A program made the position numbers and the translations under genes. A stretch of 64,000 nt of DNA from Isoetes taiwanensis (taxonomy: Eukaryota; Streptophyta; Lycopodiopsida; Isoetales; Isoetaceae), in contig JAJEKV010000478.1 of NCBI GenBank assembly GCA_021234155.1, positions 62,001 through 126,000 on the forward strand. The letters run 5' to 3'. Shown here piece after piece: positions 24,261 through 34,958 of the stretch. The notes under the pieces were generated by a model that did no database searches, was not told the DNA's origin, and saw nothing but the letters and a program-made list of their open reading frames with translations. Each line of letters starts with the position of its first letter. Position 1 is the first letter of the stretch.

Positions 24261-26766
24261 CGGGCCAAGAAGCTCACATCCAAAACAATATTTTCCTAAA
24301 GCATTAGAAAAATATAAATTTTGAAAACATATCATCATGCCCATCGTATTTGTTCAAGCCAATCTTTTTAACAACCTACGTTATATTGGCACATCAACTT
24401 AACAAGACAAATGCTCCTACATTGTGTTCGCTCACAAATACCCTTACTTTTCTTGAAGTAGAGCTTTTCCTATTTTAAGACTTCAACATCGCCTATGAGA
24501 GTGCCCTATTTTTATCCGAGACACATTAATTTGGATGAATTAATCACCGATCCAACTATTTATAGTCCCGTTTCACATGCGATCAAGCCCACGTGCATAT
24601 GCGATCGAGCATGCATACCCTTACCTTTTATTTGAGGGTAGAACCGGCAATTAGGGTCGACCGGATGGCTACTTACCAGGCTTTTCCAAGTGCTTACTAC
24701 GCACTGGCGCCCAACGCCATTTTGCCGATTATGCCGTAATATCATGAACTCTTGTTATAACTATGTGTTTTATGGCACAAGCTTGCCTTTTATCCGTGAT
24801 AAGGCATGTTCTTGTTATAAGCCCAGCCAACAAAGACCTAATCCAAACCATTTAATTGTAGGAATGATTCCAAACTAAAACAACTCCGAATGAATCTTGT
24901 AATCTAGAATGCTCTCCTCGCAATGCTGCTCTTTCGACACCATTCTATTCCATTGTTAGAATCAAATCTATTCCATATCACGGTACATCATATCAATGTC
25001 TATTTGTCATAAAAGCCATATACATAAATTTCTTGAGAGTTAGTTGCCATGGATAATCCATAGCAAATGCTTATTGCGTAATCAACTATATGCTAATTAT
25101 TAAGAGTATGATCACTAAGCTGATACACACTATTTTTGTAATCGGGCAAATAAACCTAAAGAAGACACAAAAATCATTATCAAATAGAGTCTATAATATC
25201 CAAATTTCCATATTGTTAGAATAGGTCGTGCAAATCCTAAAATAGACAGGGGAGAACCAAGTACCAAACCGAGTCCATTTCTAACAAAAATATCATGCAT
25301 AAAAATCAAAAGTTGAATAAACAAAGGTAATCCCAAACACTAACTTCCCTGGTAGAAGTCTCAAACACTAAGAGCTTGAGATTTTGTCTGGCCCCTATTT
25401 AATCAACTATATGCTAATTTTAAGAGTATGATTCACTTCATACACACTATTTTCTACAAAAATGCGGGCCCAAACCTTGTGCCCAAACCATATTCCCTAG
25501 CAAGTGTAGTGTTCTAGTTTAGCAAATGTTTTATTTTAGCAAAAATACAACTTATATCATGATTCACATGCTCTACTCTCTAAGATCTTATGCACAAGAA
25601 CATTTCGTGAGGACCAAATTCTTAGCCCCATGCTAAGCTAGACCCATCAGAAGATCTATGTCATCTCAGAATGCAAGTTAACTCGAAAGCAATATGCTCT
25701 TTCATAATTAGTCTTATGTACAAAACCAGCTCAATGAGGACCAGATTTTCAAGCCCCAAACCAAACCATTCCCATACATGGACCTATATTATTAGTAATA
25801 ATAAATGCGAGTATGAGCCCTACGCTCTTTTGTACCAGATCCCATGTACAAGATCAGCTCAATGAGAACCAAATTTTTAGCTCCAAACCAAGCTAATCCC
25901 ATAAGTAGACCTATATACTCCATATTCAGCAAGAAAAACAAGCAAATTATTCTTATGCAATGTGGAAAATCTTGATAAATACTTAAATTATGGAATTTTT
26001 CATATGGTGATCCATTTATAATATTCGAGCATCACTTAGACTTAGAGTTTGAGTTTCAGCCATATACTAAACAAAACTCCAATTGTATTTCCATGGGATT
26101 ATCAAAAGGACAGATTTACAAGCCTCATACAAAAAAACAAGATGCACAACTGATGTCATGATGTGAGGAAGAAGATATACTTCTTGAGTTTTTACTATCT
26201 AGCTTTATATGTAAACTGTGTTCTTGAATATTAAGACAAAAATCTAGAACAATTACAGGGCTGTTCCTGAAGGCAAAATTTCTCAAGACACTTTTATCCA
26301 AAATCAGCAAGGAAAAGTGAAGGTATCACCACAATGTTTCAGTACAAAGCGCGATTCCATAGTACCATAATCACATAGTCACCATCAAAACACGAAAAGA
26401 TGAGTTCCACATGTTACCTGCAGCCAAACCAGTTGCATGTTAGCCTGATAAGGGTAAATGCAAAGCAGCCGTCAGGTAAGCAAAGAAGAACTCAGTTTTT
26501 ATCCTTTTCTTTAAGTGCAAAAATAGATTTAAGTAAAGCTCAAGCTTAATCTTTACATCACCATTTCTGGTCTGCACTATTCAAACAGAAAATTCAGCCA
26601 TGAAGATACTCCCAAAACAGCAAATTTTAGAATTTTACAGCTCAAGTTTCTTTATGCACATGTTGTTTTCAGCCTAAATAAACCATCACAAAGTAGACCA
26701 AGTCTTGTATCAGACTTTTTCTGCGAGCATTAGGCCATGTGACAAGATTAAAATAGCAAATGAAAC

Positions 26767-27030
26767 CTCTTTTGAAGCGCCTCCGGGCTTGAAATTCCAC
26801 CACCACCGAAAAGAAAAATCAGCTTCCGGATTGTCATAGACAGGTTCGCCTTGATCAGCCAAGGCATTTGTTTTCATTGTGGCAGCTCGTATAACACACC
26901 TACGAATCACATTTGAGGCCTGAAAATTTTTTGCTCGGCCATCCAACGGTGTCCTACGAACCCCAAAATCACTTCTCCGATTCTTATTCTTTGCTCCAGG
27001 AGGACGACCTGCTCCTTTCTTAGGCCCCAT
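26767..27030 (-). CDS. GRP-core (AT-hook-like) 5' exon, copy in B
   Basis: Starts MGPKKGAGRPPGAKNKNRR, a glycine-arginine-proline core in a basic context as in AT-hook DNA-binding peptides, and ends near a weak donor AAAAGAG^GTTTCA. It is essentially identical to 34,695-34,958 apart from single-base indels in A or C runs, one of which changes the last dozen codons. Reading can also begin further upstream at 27,159. In this copy no intact ORF1 lies downstream. Confidence 0.5.
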
Positions 27031-27240
27031 GAGCGCCACACTATGCTTCCCACTGGTTTTCTTTGGGCGGATAGTGTTGGAAAGCAAGGAACGAAACACA
27101 ATAAAGTTTTTGCTACCAAAAGAACTTACGTTCATTTTTTGGTTCATATTCCCATGCATGCCTCATTAAGAGGCCAAGGAACTTAATATCAAATATTCCC
27201 CCCTTTTTTTTAAGCACCACACATAAAGAGGGCAAGAATT

Positions 27241-27420
27241 TAATATCACACACTTACCTTTTCTATGTACTACACATATAGAGGCCAAGACAATTAATGC
27301 ATATCATTCCAAGACCCAAGACAATTAATGCATATCATTCTCTATTTTACGTACTACACATATAGAGTATAGAGGCCAAGGCAATTAATGCATATTATTC
27401 CATAAGGTCATATGTCCCCT
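27241..27420. repeat. Short tandem repeats around AATTAATGCATATCATTCC
   Basis: AAG(A/G)CAATTAATGCATAT(C/T)ATTCC occurs three times, with ACTACACATATAGAG.. between copies. The same array is present at 35,170-35,350 in the partner repeat. It lies upstream of the 5' exon on the transcribed strand and may be part of the promoter region (inference). Confidence 0.75.
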
Positions 27421-27926
27421 ATGTATCTAACTTAACATAGCGTATTCCTCTACCTAGGCAAAATTGGGTGTGGTCAAAGGAATAATACATCCATAGTGTA
27501 CCCAATGGTCCAATACCATATTGTCTTGAAAGATATTCCAATCCTTTTGGGCAGCCATCCTACAAGTTAGTTACCACATATTGTAAGGTGGAAATTTACT
27601 AACCTTTCACTCTCCTTTTTATTTCTCCTTTTAGAAGTACATGCTGTTCTTCATTGTTATAAGCAAAGCTGCCATATGTCATAGCTCAGCCCTATTTGAT
27701 CAACTGAACATTAGCAACCTAGCAAAGTGAAATATCATGCTGCACAATCATGTAGTGCAGCCATTCACAACCTTTTATATATATTTATAGATATATAGAT
27801 ATATATGATGTCCTGCCTCCTACCGCAGGTGCAAGGGTCCATGTTTTATGATAGAGAATAATTTAAACTTCTATAATTCCAGCAAATACTAGGTTCAGTA
27901 GGGAGCCTAGCCTTGCTGCTAGGACC

Positions 27927-30077
27927 CTACACACCCGTAATATTTAATCTATTAAAATATGATAATGGACACAAGTTTTGGAGAAACTCATACCTGTTTT
28001 CAATGTTCTTGATCAGATCCTTTGCCCTGTAGTTAAGGCCAGGAAAGTCTTGTCTTAGTACGTTGATGACATTCCGAACTATAGTCCGCTTGTCAAAACC
28101 ATTTTTAACAAACATGTCAATAATTTTGTGAATATCCTTTGATGCGCCCACCAAGCTGCTGTGTACATACAAGCATGGCATTACCTGTGAGCAAATCACT
28201 TTACTTGCTTGAAAATAGGGTCTGCAACTATCCGCCAGTACATACTTTTTGGCTTCAAATGGTAGAAAATCTCTTTTGTCATATTTCTTCGTGCAAAATG
28301 ATCCCTTTTCAGCATTAGTAATCTGAATTCTCATATTCAAGAAGCATGCACCAGTCCCAACTTTGGTGTCTTCAACATTTCCAATGAAATCTGATGTCTC
28401 ATTTTTAATCTCAATGTATTCAAGGTTGTACAGCCACATATCTGAGCTTTTATCAAAAAACTCTTTGGGATTACCACAATTTACCAGCAAGAGATCATCC
28501 ATGTACCTAAATGAATGTTTAAACCTTTCGATATCCTTGTATCTGCCCATCTTTGCTAGTTTAATTAAGAAGTTGACTTCATGCCAAGCCAAATATAGAT
28601 TACACCAACTTGGTGAGCACGCAAATCCCATGGGTATTCCGCAACATTGCCTCCACGTCCTATTGTCATTGCATAGCCAACAGTTCTTGAGTAGCCACAC
28701 ATTCATGTTTATGAAATTCTGACATGTTAGTTCTGTCCAGCAATCAGGTTGTTTATCCTTAGTGTCCCATTTTGCACAAAAGTTATCACCATAGCTGCCT
28801 TTCTTCTTTATCCACAATCTATTCTTCCAATGCTTTTTTCTTTGGTACTGGAATACTGTGGAAATGATCTTTTCAATAACAGAACACAATCCCTCTTCCC
28901 CTTCAAGAGGGATAGACTCGTAGCATTTAGTCACGTCCGCAACATAGAGGCTATGAATTTTTTCCGGGAGATTTAATGCAACATCATAAACAGAGTTGAC
29001 TAACCAGTTAGGGCTTAAACCTGTTGGGCAGAAGATACTAATTCCTGAGCACATATCTAAGGAAATTTCTGGCCATAATTCCACAATGCTTTTTAGGCCC
29101 TCTGCAATTAGACACATAATTTGAGAGAATATAGAGCTATGGGCATTTGTGATCCAACGAAAGCTATTCTTATGTGCCTTGTAGATACAAAGCAGATATG
29201 GAAGTGGTGCGATATTGTCCAGATCAGTATCAAACTCCCACAAATCAAGAGTAGCTAAAGCTATATTCTGCTGGATTTGCTCAATGGGTTTGCTAGAAGC
29301 AACAAAATCAGGGCTGTTAAGCCTGTTAAGAGCCAGCTCCTTGGCTAAGTATGGACACATGAAACTTGGATTGTTAGATGCTTTATCTATACCAGCTACA
29401 TACAAGTTTTCGATAGTCCAAATCAGGTCTTTGTTTGCCTCCATATCATCTTCGAAGACATAGTGCCTGACCTTACTATCACATTTCTGAAAGTAGTCTT
29501 TTATCATTCCATAAGCCATCTCCCTAGCGGCTGTTTCAATCAGCAGATACTTTTGTGCATCAACTGGTTTGATCACAAACTTATGTAGCTCAAAGAAGGT
29601 GCATAGTCCCTTTGTCACTTGGACTAGGCACTCATTCTTGTCTAGCCTTCTATGAGGAATGTGATTCATTCCTTTCTTTAAAATATTTCTCAAATTCTTA
29701 TTTCGGATAATATTACAGTCCGTAGTGAGAATATGTTTGTACATGGGATCAATATATCCTTTGAACTCCTGCTTTGTACATGGACACTTTGGAGTGCCCT
29801 TCCCAGCAAAGGTTTTGAATGGCTTGTAAACCATATCAACCAACTTAGGCAGATATCTCCAACCAAGAATAGTCTTGTCTAGAGCTACCTGTCCTTCCTC
29901 TCCAAAAAACTTAATCATGATAAAGTCCAGAATCTTCCTGAACTTAATTGAGTCCATTAACCTGGACACATAGGTGAGGTGGACAGTCAATTTCTTCTCC
30001 ACTTCACTATCGGTTTTGATCAGCCATCTATTGTTTTGGTCTTGTTCTAACCATCTACTAGGGTTCCTCTCCACAAC
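27927..30077 (-). CDS. Penelope-like reverse transcriptase (ORF2, intact)
   Basis: 716 codons open with no ATG near the start: the frame begins GTT GTG GAG right after AACAG, a 3' splice site, and the first Met is near residue 41. Homology to family 2 reaches almost to residue 10, so the N-terminus is real and splicing probably supplies the start. Seen in order: CPC with downstream KH (97-114), DKASNNPSFMC (230-240), HK..FRWI (301-308), motif A VADVTKCYESIP with Asp 380, motif B GIPMGFACSPSW (479-490), motif C FRYMDD (522-527), RT6 FLNMRIQ, and thumb region to the end. All catalytic Asp residues are present. The class resembles animal Penelope/Naiad-type RTs with IPMG..CAPLL and RYIDD cores. 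No endonuclease is visible; a donor-like AACAG^GTATGA near 27,993 leaves room for an alternative last exon. Confidence 0.9.
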   Translation of the reverse strand, partial: VVERNPSRWLEQDQNNRWLIKTDSEVEKKLTVHLTYVSRLMDSIKFRKILDFIMIKFFGEEGQVALDKTILGWRYLPKLVDMVYKPFKTFAGKGTPKCPCTKQEFKGYIDPMYKHILTTDCNIIRNKNLRNILKKGMNHIPHRRLDKNECLVQVTKGLCTFFELHKFVIKPVDAQKYLLIETAAREMAYGMIKDYFQKCDSKVRHYVFEDDMEANKDLIWTIENLYVAGIDKASNNPSFMCPYLAKELALNRLNSPDFVASSKPIEQIQQNIALATLDLWEFDTDLDNIAPLPYLLCIYKAHKNSFRWITNAHSSIFSQIMCLIAEGLKSIVELWPEISLDMCSGISIFCPTGLSPNWLVNSVYDVALNLPEKIHSLYVADVTKCYESIPLEGEEGLCSVIEKIISTVFQYQRKKHWKNRLWIKKKGSYGDNFCAKWDTKDKQPDCWTELTCQNFINMNVWLLKNCWLCNDNRTWRQCCGIPMGFACSPSWCNLYLAWHEVNFLIKLAKMGRYKDIERFKHSFRYMDDLLLVNCGNPKEFFDKSSDMWLYNLEYIEIKNETSDFIGNVEDTKVGTGACFLNMRIQITNAEKGSFCTKKYDKRDFLPFEAKKYVLADSCRPYFQASKVICSQVMPCLYVHSSLVGASKDIHKIIDMFVKNGFDKRTIVRNVINVLRQDFPGLNYRAKDLIKNIENRYEFLQNLCPLSYFNRLNITGV

Positions 30078-30394
30078 CTGTTATGCATTGCACACTATTA
30101 ACTTATGTAGACACTATAAGACATTATAATGTACAGGTGCAAATCAATAAGCATATACAGTACAATTATGGTTTTGCTGGAGGAGATAATCCAATGGGTC
30201 GTCTTTCATTAAGACACTTGCCTAGCTGGGCCACAAGTTGGTATATATTCACAATTTGAGGAGTTAGCTATAAGCTAGTGTGGATTTAAGCATTATAAGC
30301 GATGCTACAAATACATGCGTAACAAAATCATTAACAGAATTGAAAATCATAATTCAAATTCAGACTTCAACAATACCACTCATGGCTAACCTTT

Positions 30395-32002
30395 TTACTG
30401 CGTTGTTGTCAGGTCAAGGAAAGGTACTTCAGTAGTGACCTCCTTCTCAACATTATTACGAGCTTTTGTAGCGGATAAGTCCCCAACTTCGGCATATCCC
30501 AGAACAGAGTTATTCTCCGTAAGCATGCTAATAGATGTGGACCCTGTGCAGCCTTTATCCCCATCAGAGGTAGATTTTGCGAACATTTTAGGCGGATAAT
30601 AGCTCTTTGTCCCACTGCCAGAAGGAGTTTGTTGCGAAAACTTCTTTCTGTTTTGCTTGGAAGGAGGTCTGTTGCTAGTTCCAGCATGCTCTTTAACAGT
30701 AAAATCATCTGGCTTTAGCATCATCTCCGCGACAAGGACCAAATGTGTATTTCCATATGCATCTTCCATGTTCTTGTTTGGGTTTTCAGTAAGATCACGT
30801 GCCATATTATATGCCAGAACCCTGTATTTAGTATATGCTATATAAGCCATTACTTGTTTTTGTAGCTGATTGGATAGCAGGTTCACAGCCGCTAGAAAAG
30901 CTTTTACGCAATCCAAATCAGGGTATACCTTGTCAAGGTTATTCAAGAAGAACCAAATTCCATGATCGAACCACGTGATATTAGCACCACATGCTTTGTT
31001 CCCAGGCAAATCACAAGCACATTTAAAGTACGGGCAAAATGACCTCCATATCTTTCTCAGGTTAAAATCCGCCTTCAAACCAGAGAGCATGGCCATATGA
31101 TTTTTTTGGTTGCAGTAGGACCCATAAGGGCATGTGCAAGTTTTTTCAAACAACCTCATGTCAAAGGGGATATCCACTTTTGCCCTGTCAATGCAATATT
31201 CTCCATTATCTGTCAGATTGTTGAATTCTTCCATTTTTTTGTCATTCACATCTGCTAGAAACTTCCAAGAAGTTACAGATATGGGAGCAAGTGTTCCTAA
31301 ATTCGCACCTTGCCACATAGCCTGGTCATATTCTTGAGCAAGCGCCTCAACCAAGCTGTGCGACAACATGGGAAAGTAGCCTGTATTAGGAATATCGAGC
31401 CTGTCAATTGGTTCCAGCTCAAGAGGTTCTTCTTCCTCTTCTTTATTTTCAATATCATCATTACTAGCACTGGGCACTTCTTCTGCAGGTTCAGGGTTAC
31501 CAAATCCCATTGCCGTGCTACTAAACAAACTATTTCCAAAGGCCTGTTCATTTTGTTCATTCTGAACAGCTGCTGCCCTTGGCCTGCTCATCTTTGCTTT
31601 CCCCTTTGCGTTATCACCACGTACCGGAATTGTATACAGCTTTTTGAGTCTAGCAACAGTAGGTGCATACGCTTTGTGGAAGTTCTCATCCACCTCTGTT
31701 CTAGCACATAAGATTCCGAAGAGTTTTTGATATATCTCCTCAATGATCTTAATGTACATTGTATGGTGACTCTTCATTTTGCAGGCAAGTACTCCGAGCC
31801 AGTCATTAAAGCCATAATATGCGACTGCTGAGAGATTGCAATCAGTTTGCAATAGCTCCAGTTCAATAATTTTTTTGTGCATACCGTCATGGTTCAGACA
31901 GCATATAACAGTTTGGACAGCCCTATTTGGTGCCTGACACTTAAGCTTATGAAATCCAAGCTTCCTGAGTTCCGGAATCCATTGTTTTTCTTGTGCACTC
32001 AT
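30395..32002 (-). CDS. Retroelement ORF1 protein (intact, unfamiliar family)
   Basis: 535 residues from ATG at 32,002; the exon likely starts at 32,026 after ATAATTTCAG, so upstream exon residues may be added. N-terminal part (1-125) is predicted helical and conserved with family 2. Then a low-complexity linker with an acidic run (181-200), a conserved region (210-370) with a Cys cluster (C289, C291, C297, C323, C328, C330, C338) and WFDHGIWFFLNNL, and a basic Pro/Ser/Lys-rich tail (440-480). Family 2 has an RG-rich tail at that place. I recognise no known domain: the Cys spacing is not a CCHC knuckle. By position it is an ORF1/nucleocapsid-like partner of the RT, inferred only. The stop lies about 320 bp before ORF2; an in-frame splice GAA^GTACCT (30,428) to 30,077 would fuse both. 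Confidence 0.8.
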   Translation of the reverse strand: MSAQEKQWIPELRKLGFHKLKCQAPNRAVQTVICCLNHDGMHKKIIELELLQTDCNLSAVAYYGFNDWLGVLACKMKSHHTMYIKIIEEIYQKLFGILCARTEVDENFHKAYAPTVARLKKLYTIPVRGDNAKGKAKMSRPRAAAVQNEQNEQAFGNSLFSSTAMGFGNPEPAEEVPSASNDDIENKEEEEEPLELEPIDRLDIPNTGYFPMLSHSLVEALAQEYDQAMWQGANLGTLAPISVTSWKFLADVNDKKMEEFNNLTDNGEYCIDRAKVDIPFDMRLFEKTCTCPYGSYCNQKNHMAMLSGLKADFNLRKIWRSFCPYFKCACDLPGNKACGANITWFDHGIWFFLNNLDKVYPDLDCVKAFLAAVNLLSNQLQKQVMAYIAYTKYRVLAYNMARDLTENPNKNMEDAYGNTHLVLVAEMMLKPDDFTVKEHAGTSNRPPSKQNRKKFSQQTPSGSGTKSYYPPKMFAKSTSDGDKGCTGSTSISMLTENNSVLGYAEVGDLSATKARNNVEKEVTTEVPFLDLTTTQ

Positions 32003-34345
32003 AGCCAAGTCACGAGGAGCATTCTGCTGAAATTATGGATTCAAGTCAGTCAAGAAGCTCACATCCAAACAATATTTTCCTAAAGCATTAGAAAAATATA
32101 AATTTTGAAAAACATATCATCATGCCACTGTATTTGTTCAAGCCAATCTTTTTAACAACCTACAGGTTATATTGGCACATCAACGAACAAGACAAATGCT
32201 CCTACATTGTGTTCGGCTCACAAATACCCTTACTTTTCTTGAAGTAGAGCTTTTCCTATTTTAAGACTTCAACATCGTCTATGAGCAGGCCCTATTTTTA
32301 TCCGAGACACATTAATTTGGATGAATTAATCAGCGGATCCAACTATTTATAGTCCTGTTCACATGCAGATCAAGCCCACAGGCATATGCGATCAGAGCAT
32401 GCATACATACCTTTTATTTGAGGGTAGAACCGGCAGCTAGGGTCGACCGGATGGCTACTTACCAGGCTTTTCCAAGTGCTTACTACAGACCTGGCGCTCC
32501 AACGCCATTTTGCCAGATTATGCCAGAATATCATGAACTCTTGTTATAACTATGTGTTTTATGGCACAAGCTTGCCTTTTTTAATCCGTATAAGGCATGT
32601 TCTTGTTATAAGCCCAGCCAACAAAGACCTAATCCAGCACGAATTGTAGGAATGATTCCAAACTAAAACAACTCCAGAATGAATCTTGTAATCTAGAATG
32701 CTCTCTGCAACAGTGCTCTTTCGACACCATTCTATTCCATTGTTAGAATCAAATCTATAATAGGGAAACCAAACCACCAGTGCCGAGCATATCATTCCTG
32801 GTACATCATATCATTTATAATGTCTATTTGTCATAAAGCCATATACATAAATTTCTTGTACAGTTAAATTCTGCAGAGAGTTAGTTGCCATGGATAATCC
32901 ATATGCAAAGGGCTCCTGTGCCCTGTTCTCAAGCTTATTGCAGAATCAACTATATGCTAATTATTAAGAGTATGATTCACTAAGACTGATACACACTATT
33001 TTCTACAGTAATCTGGGCAAATAAACCTAAAGAAGACCAAATCATTAGCCTCAAATAGAGTCTATAATATCCAAATTACCTCTCACATTGTATATTTATG
33101 ATGAAGCTGCGAACAGTAGCTGTGCATAGTAGATCCTTGTAAAATAGACTAGGCGAGAACCAAGTAGTTGGCCCTATACCTGAGTCCATTTCTAACAAAA
33201 AATGCTGCCATGCATAAAAATCAAAAGTTGAACTAAACAAAGGTAATCCCACAAGCTAAGGGGTAAGAGTTATCTGTCCTTGGACAAATAAATAGAAGTT
33301 CCAGCATATATACTAACTTCTCGCTAGGATCTAATCTAGCAGAATTTCTTACTCCAAACACTAACTCTCCGTAGAGCTTGAGATTTTGTCTACCCTGGCG
33401 TTACCCAGGCCCAAACCATATTCCCTAGCAAGTGTAGTGTTCTAGTTTAGCAAATGTTTTATTTTAGCAAAAAATACAACTTATATCATGATTCACATGC
33501 TCTACTCTCTAAGATCTTATGCACAAGAACAGCTCAGCGAGGACCAAATTCTTAGCCCCATGCTAAGCTAGACCCATCCGAAGATCTATGTCATCTGTAA
33601 ATGCAAGTTAACTCTGAGCAATATGCTCTTTCATAATTAGTCTTATGTACAAAACCAGCTCAATGAGGACCAGATTTTCAAGCCCCAAACCAAACCATTC
33701 CCATACATGGACCTATATTATTAGTAATAATAAATGCGAGTATGAGCCCTACGCTCTTTTGTACCAGATCCCATGTACAAGATCAGCTCAATGAGAACCA
33801 AATTTTTAGCTCCAAACCAAGCTAATCCCATAAGTAGACCTATATACTCCATATTCAGCAAGAAAAACAAGCAAATTATTCTTATGCAATGTGGAAAATC
33901 TTGATAAATACTTAAATTATGGAATTTTTCATATGGTGATCCATTTATAATATTCGAGCATCACTTAGACTTAGAGTTTGAGTTTCAGCCATATACTAAA
34001 CAAAACTCCAATTGTATTTCCATGGGATTATCAAAAGGACAGATTTACAAGCCTCATACAAAAAAACAAGATGCACAACTGATGTCATGATGTGAGGAAG
34101 AAGATATACTTCTTGAGTTTTTACTATCTAGCTTTATATGTAAACTGTGTTCTTGAATATTAAGACAAAAATCTAGAACAGTTACAGGGCTGTTCCTGAA
34201 GGCAAAATTTCTCAAGACACTTTTATCCAAAATCAGCAAGGAAAAGTGAAGGTATCACCACAATGTTTCAGTACAAAGCGCGATTCCATAGTACCATAAT
34301 CACATAGTCACCATCAAAACACGAAAAGATGAGTTCCACATGTTA

Positions 34346-34347
34346 CC
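34346..34347 (-). promoter_or_regulatory. Recursive-splice-like site CTGCAG^GTAAC
   Basis: Inside the intron-like region, a 3' splice site is followed at once by a 5' splice-site sequence. The same arrangement is at 26,417/26,418 (identical repeat) and, in diverged modules, at 2561/2562 and 5370/5371. The preceding 60-80 bp are also similar among them. Confidence 0.4.
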
Positions 34348-34694
34348 TGCAGCCAAACCAGTTGCATGTTAGCCTGATAAGGGTAAATGCAAAGCAGCCG
34401 TCAGGTAAGCAAAGAAGAACTCAGTTTTTATCCTTTTCTTTAAGTGCAAAAATAGATTTAAGTAAAGCTCAAGCTTAATCTTTACATCACCATTTCTGGT
34501 CTGCACTATTCAAACAGAAAATTCAGCCATGAAGATACTCCCAAAACAGCAAATTTTAGAATTTTACAGCTCAAGTTTCTTTATGCACATGTTGTTTTCA
34601 GCCTAAATAAACCATCACAAAGTAGACCAAGTCTTGTATCAGACTTTTCTGCGAGCATTAGGCCATGTGACAGTATTAAAATAGCAAATGAAAC

Positions 34695-34958
34695 CTCTTT
34701 TGAAGCGCCCTCCAGGCTTGAAATTCCACCACCACCGAAAGAAAAATCAGCTTCCGGATTGTCATAGACAGGTTCGCCTTGATCAGCCAAGGCATTTGTT
34801 TTCATTGTGGCAGCTCGTATAACACACCTACGAATCACATTTGAGGCCTGAAAATTTTTTGCTCGGCCATCCAACGGTGTCCTACGAACCCCAAAATCAC
34901 TTCTCCGATTCTTATTCTTTGCTCCAGGAGGACGACCTGCTCCTTTCTTAGGCCCCAT
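34695..34958 (-). CDS. GRP-core (AT-hook-like) 5' exon of family-1 element
   Basis: Begins MGPKKGAGRPPGAKNKNRR; the middle is basic (VIRRCVIRAATMK) and the end acidic and Gly-rich (PEADFSFGGGG). Ends at AAAAGAG^GTTTCA, a weak donor. It lies 2.7 kb upstream of the ORF1 acceptor at 32,026 on the same strand, so I infer that it is the first coding exon of the element or a small separate protein. Compare AGRPEGSQNR at 1452. DNA binding in the nucleus is suggested by the GRP core but not shown. Reading further upstream to 35,087 is also open. Confidence 0.5.

Larger units (their letters stand above)
23219..27808 (-). mobile_element. Family-1 element, truncated downstream repeat (B)
   Basis: Same-orientation repeat of 31,018-35,735. 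On the transcribed strand it lies downstream of the intact element and contains the 5' exon with its GRP-core protein (27,030-26,767), the intron-like spacer with the CTGCAG^GTAAC site at 26,418/26,417, and the first part of ORF1 (24,260-23,219), where it is cut. From about 25,690 to 27,808 it is nearly identical to its partner; from 23,219 to 25,690 it shows many small differences plus deletions of 100-200 bp. Confidence 0.85.
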
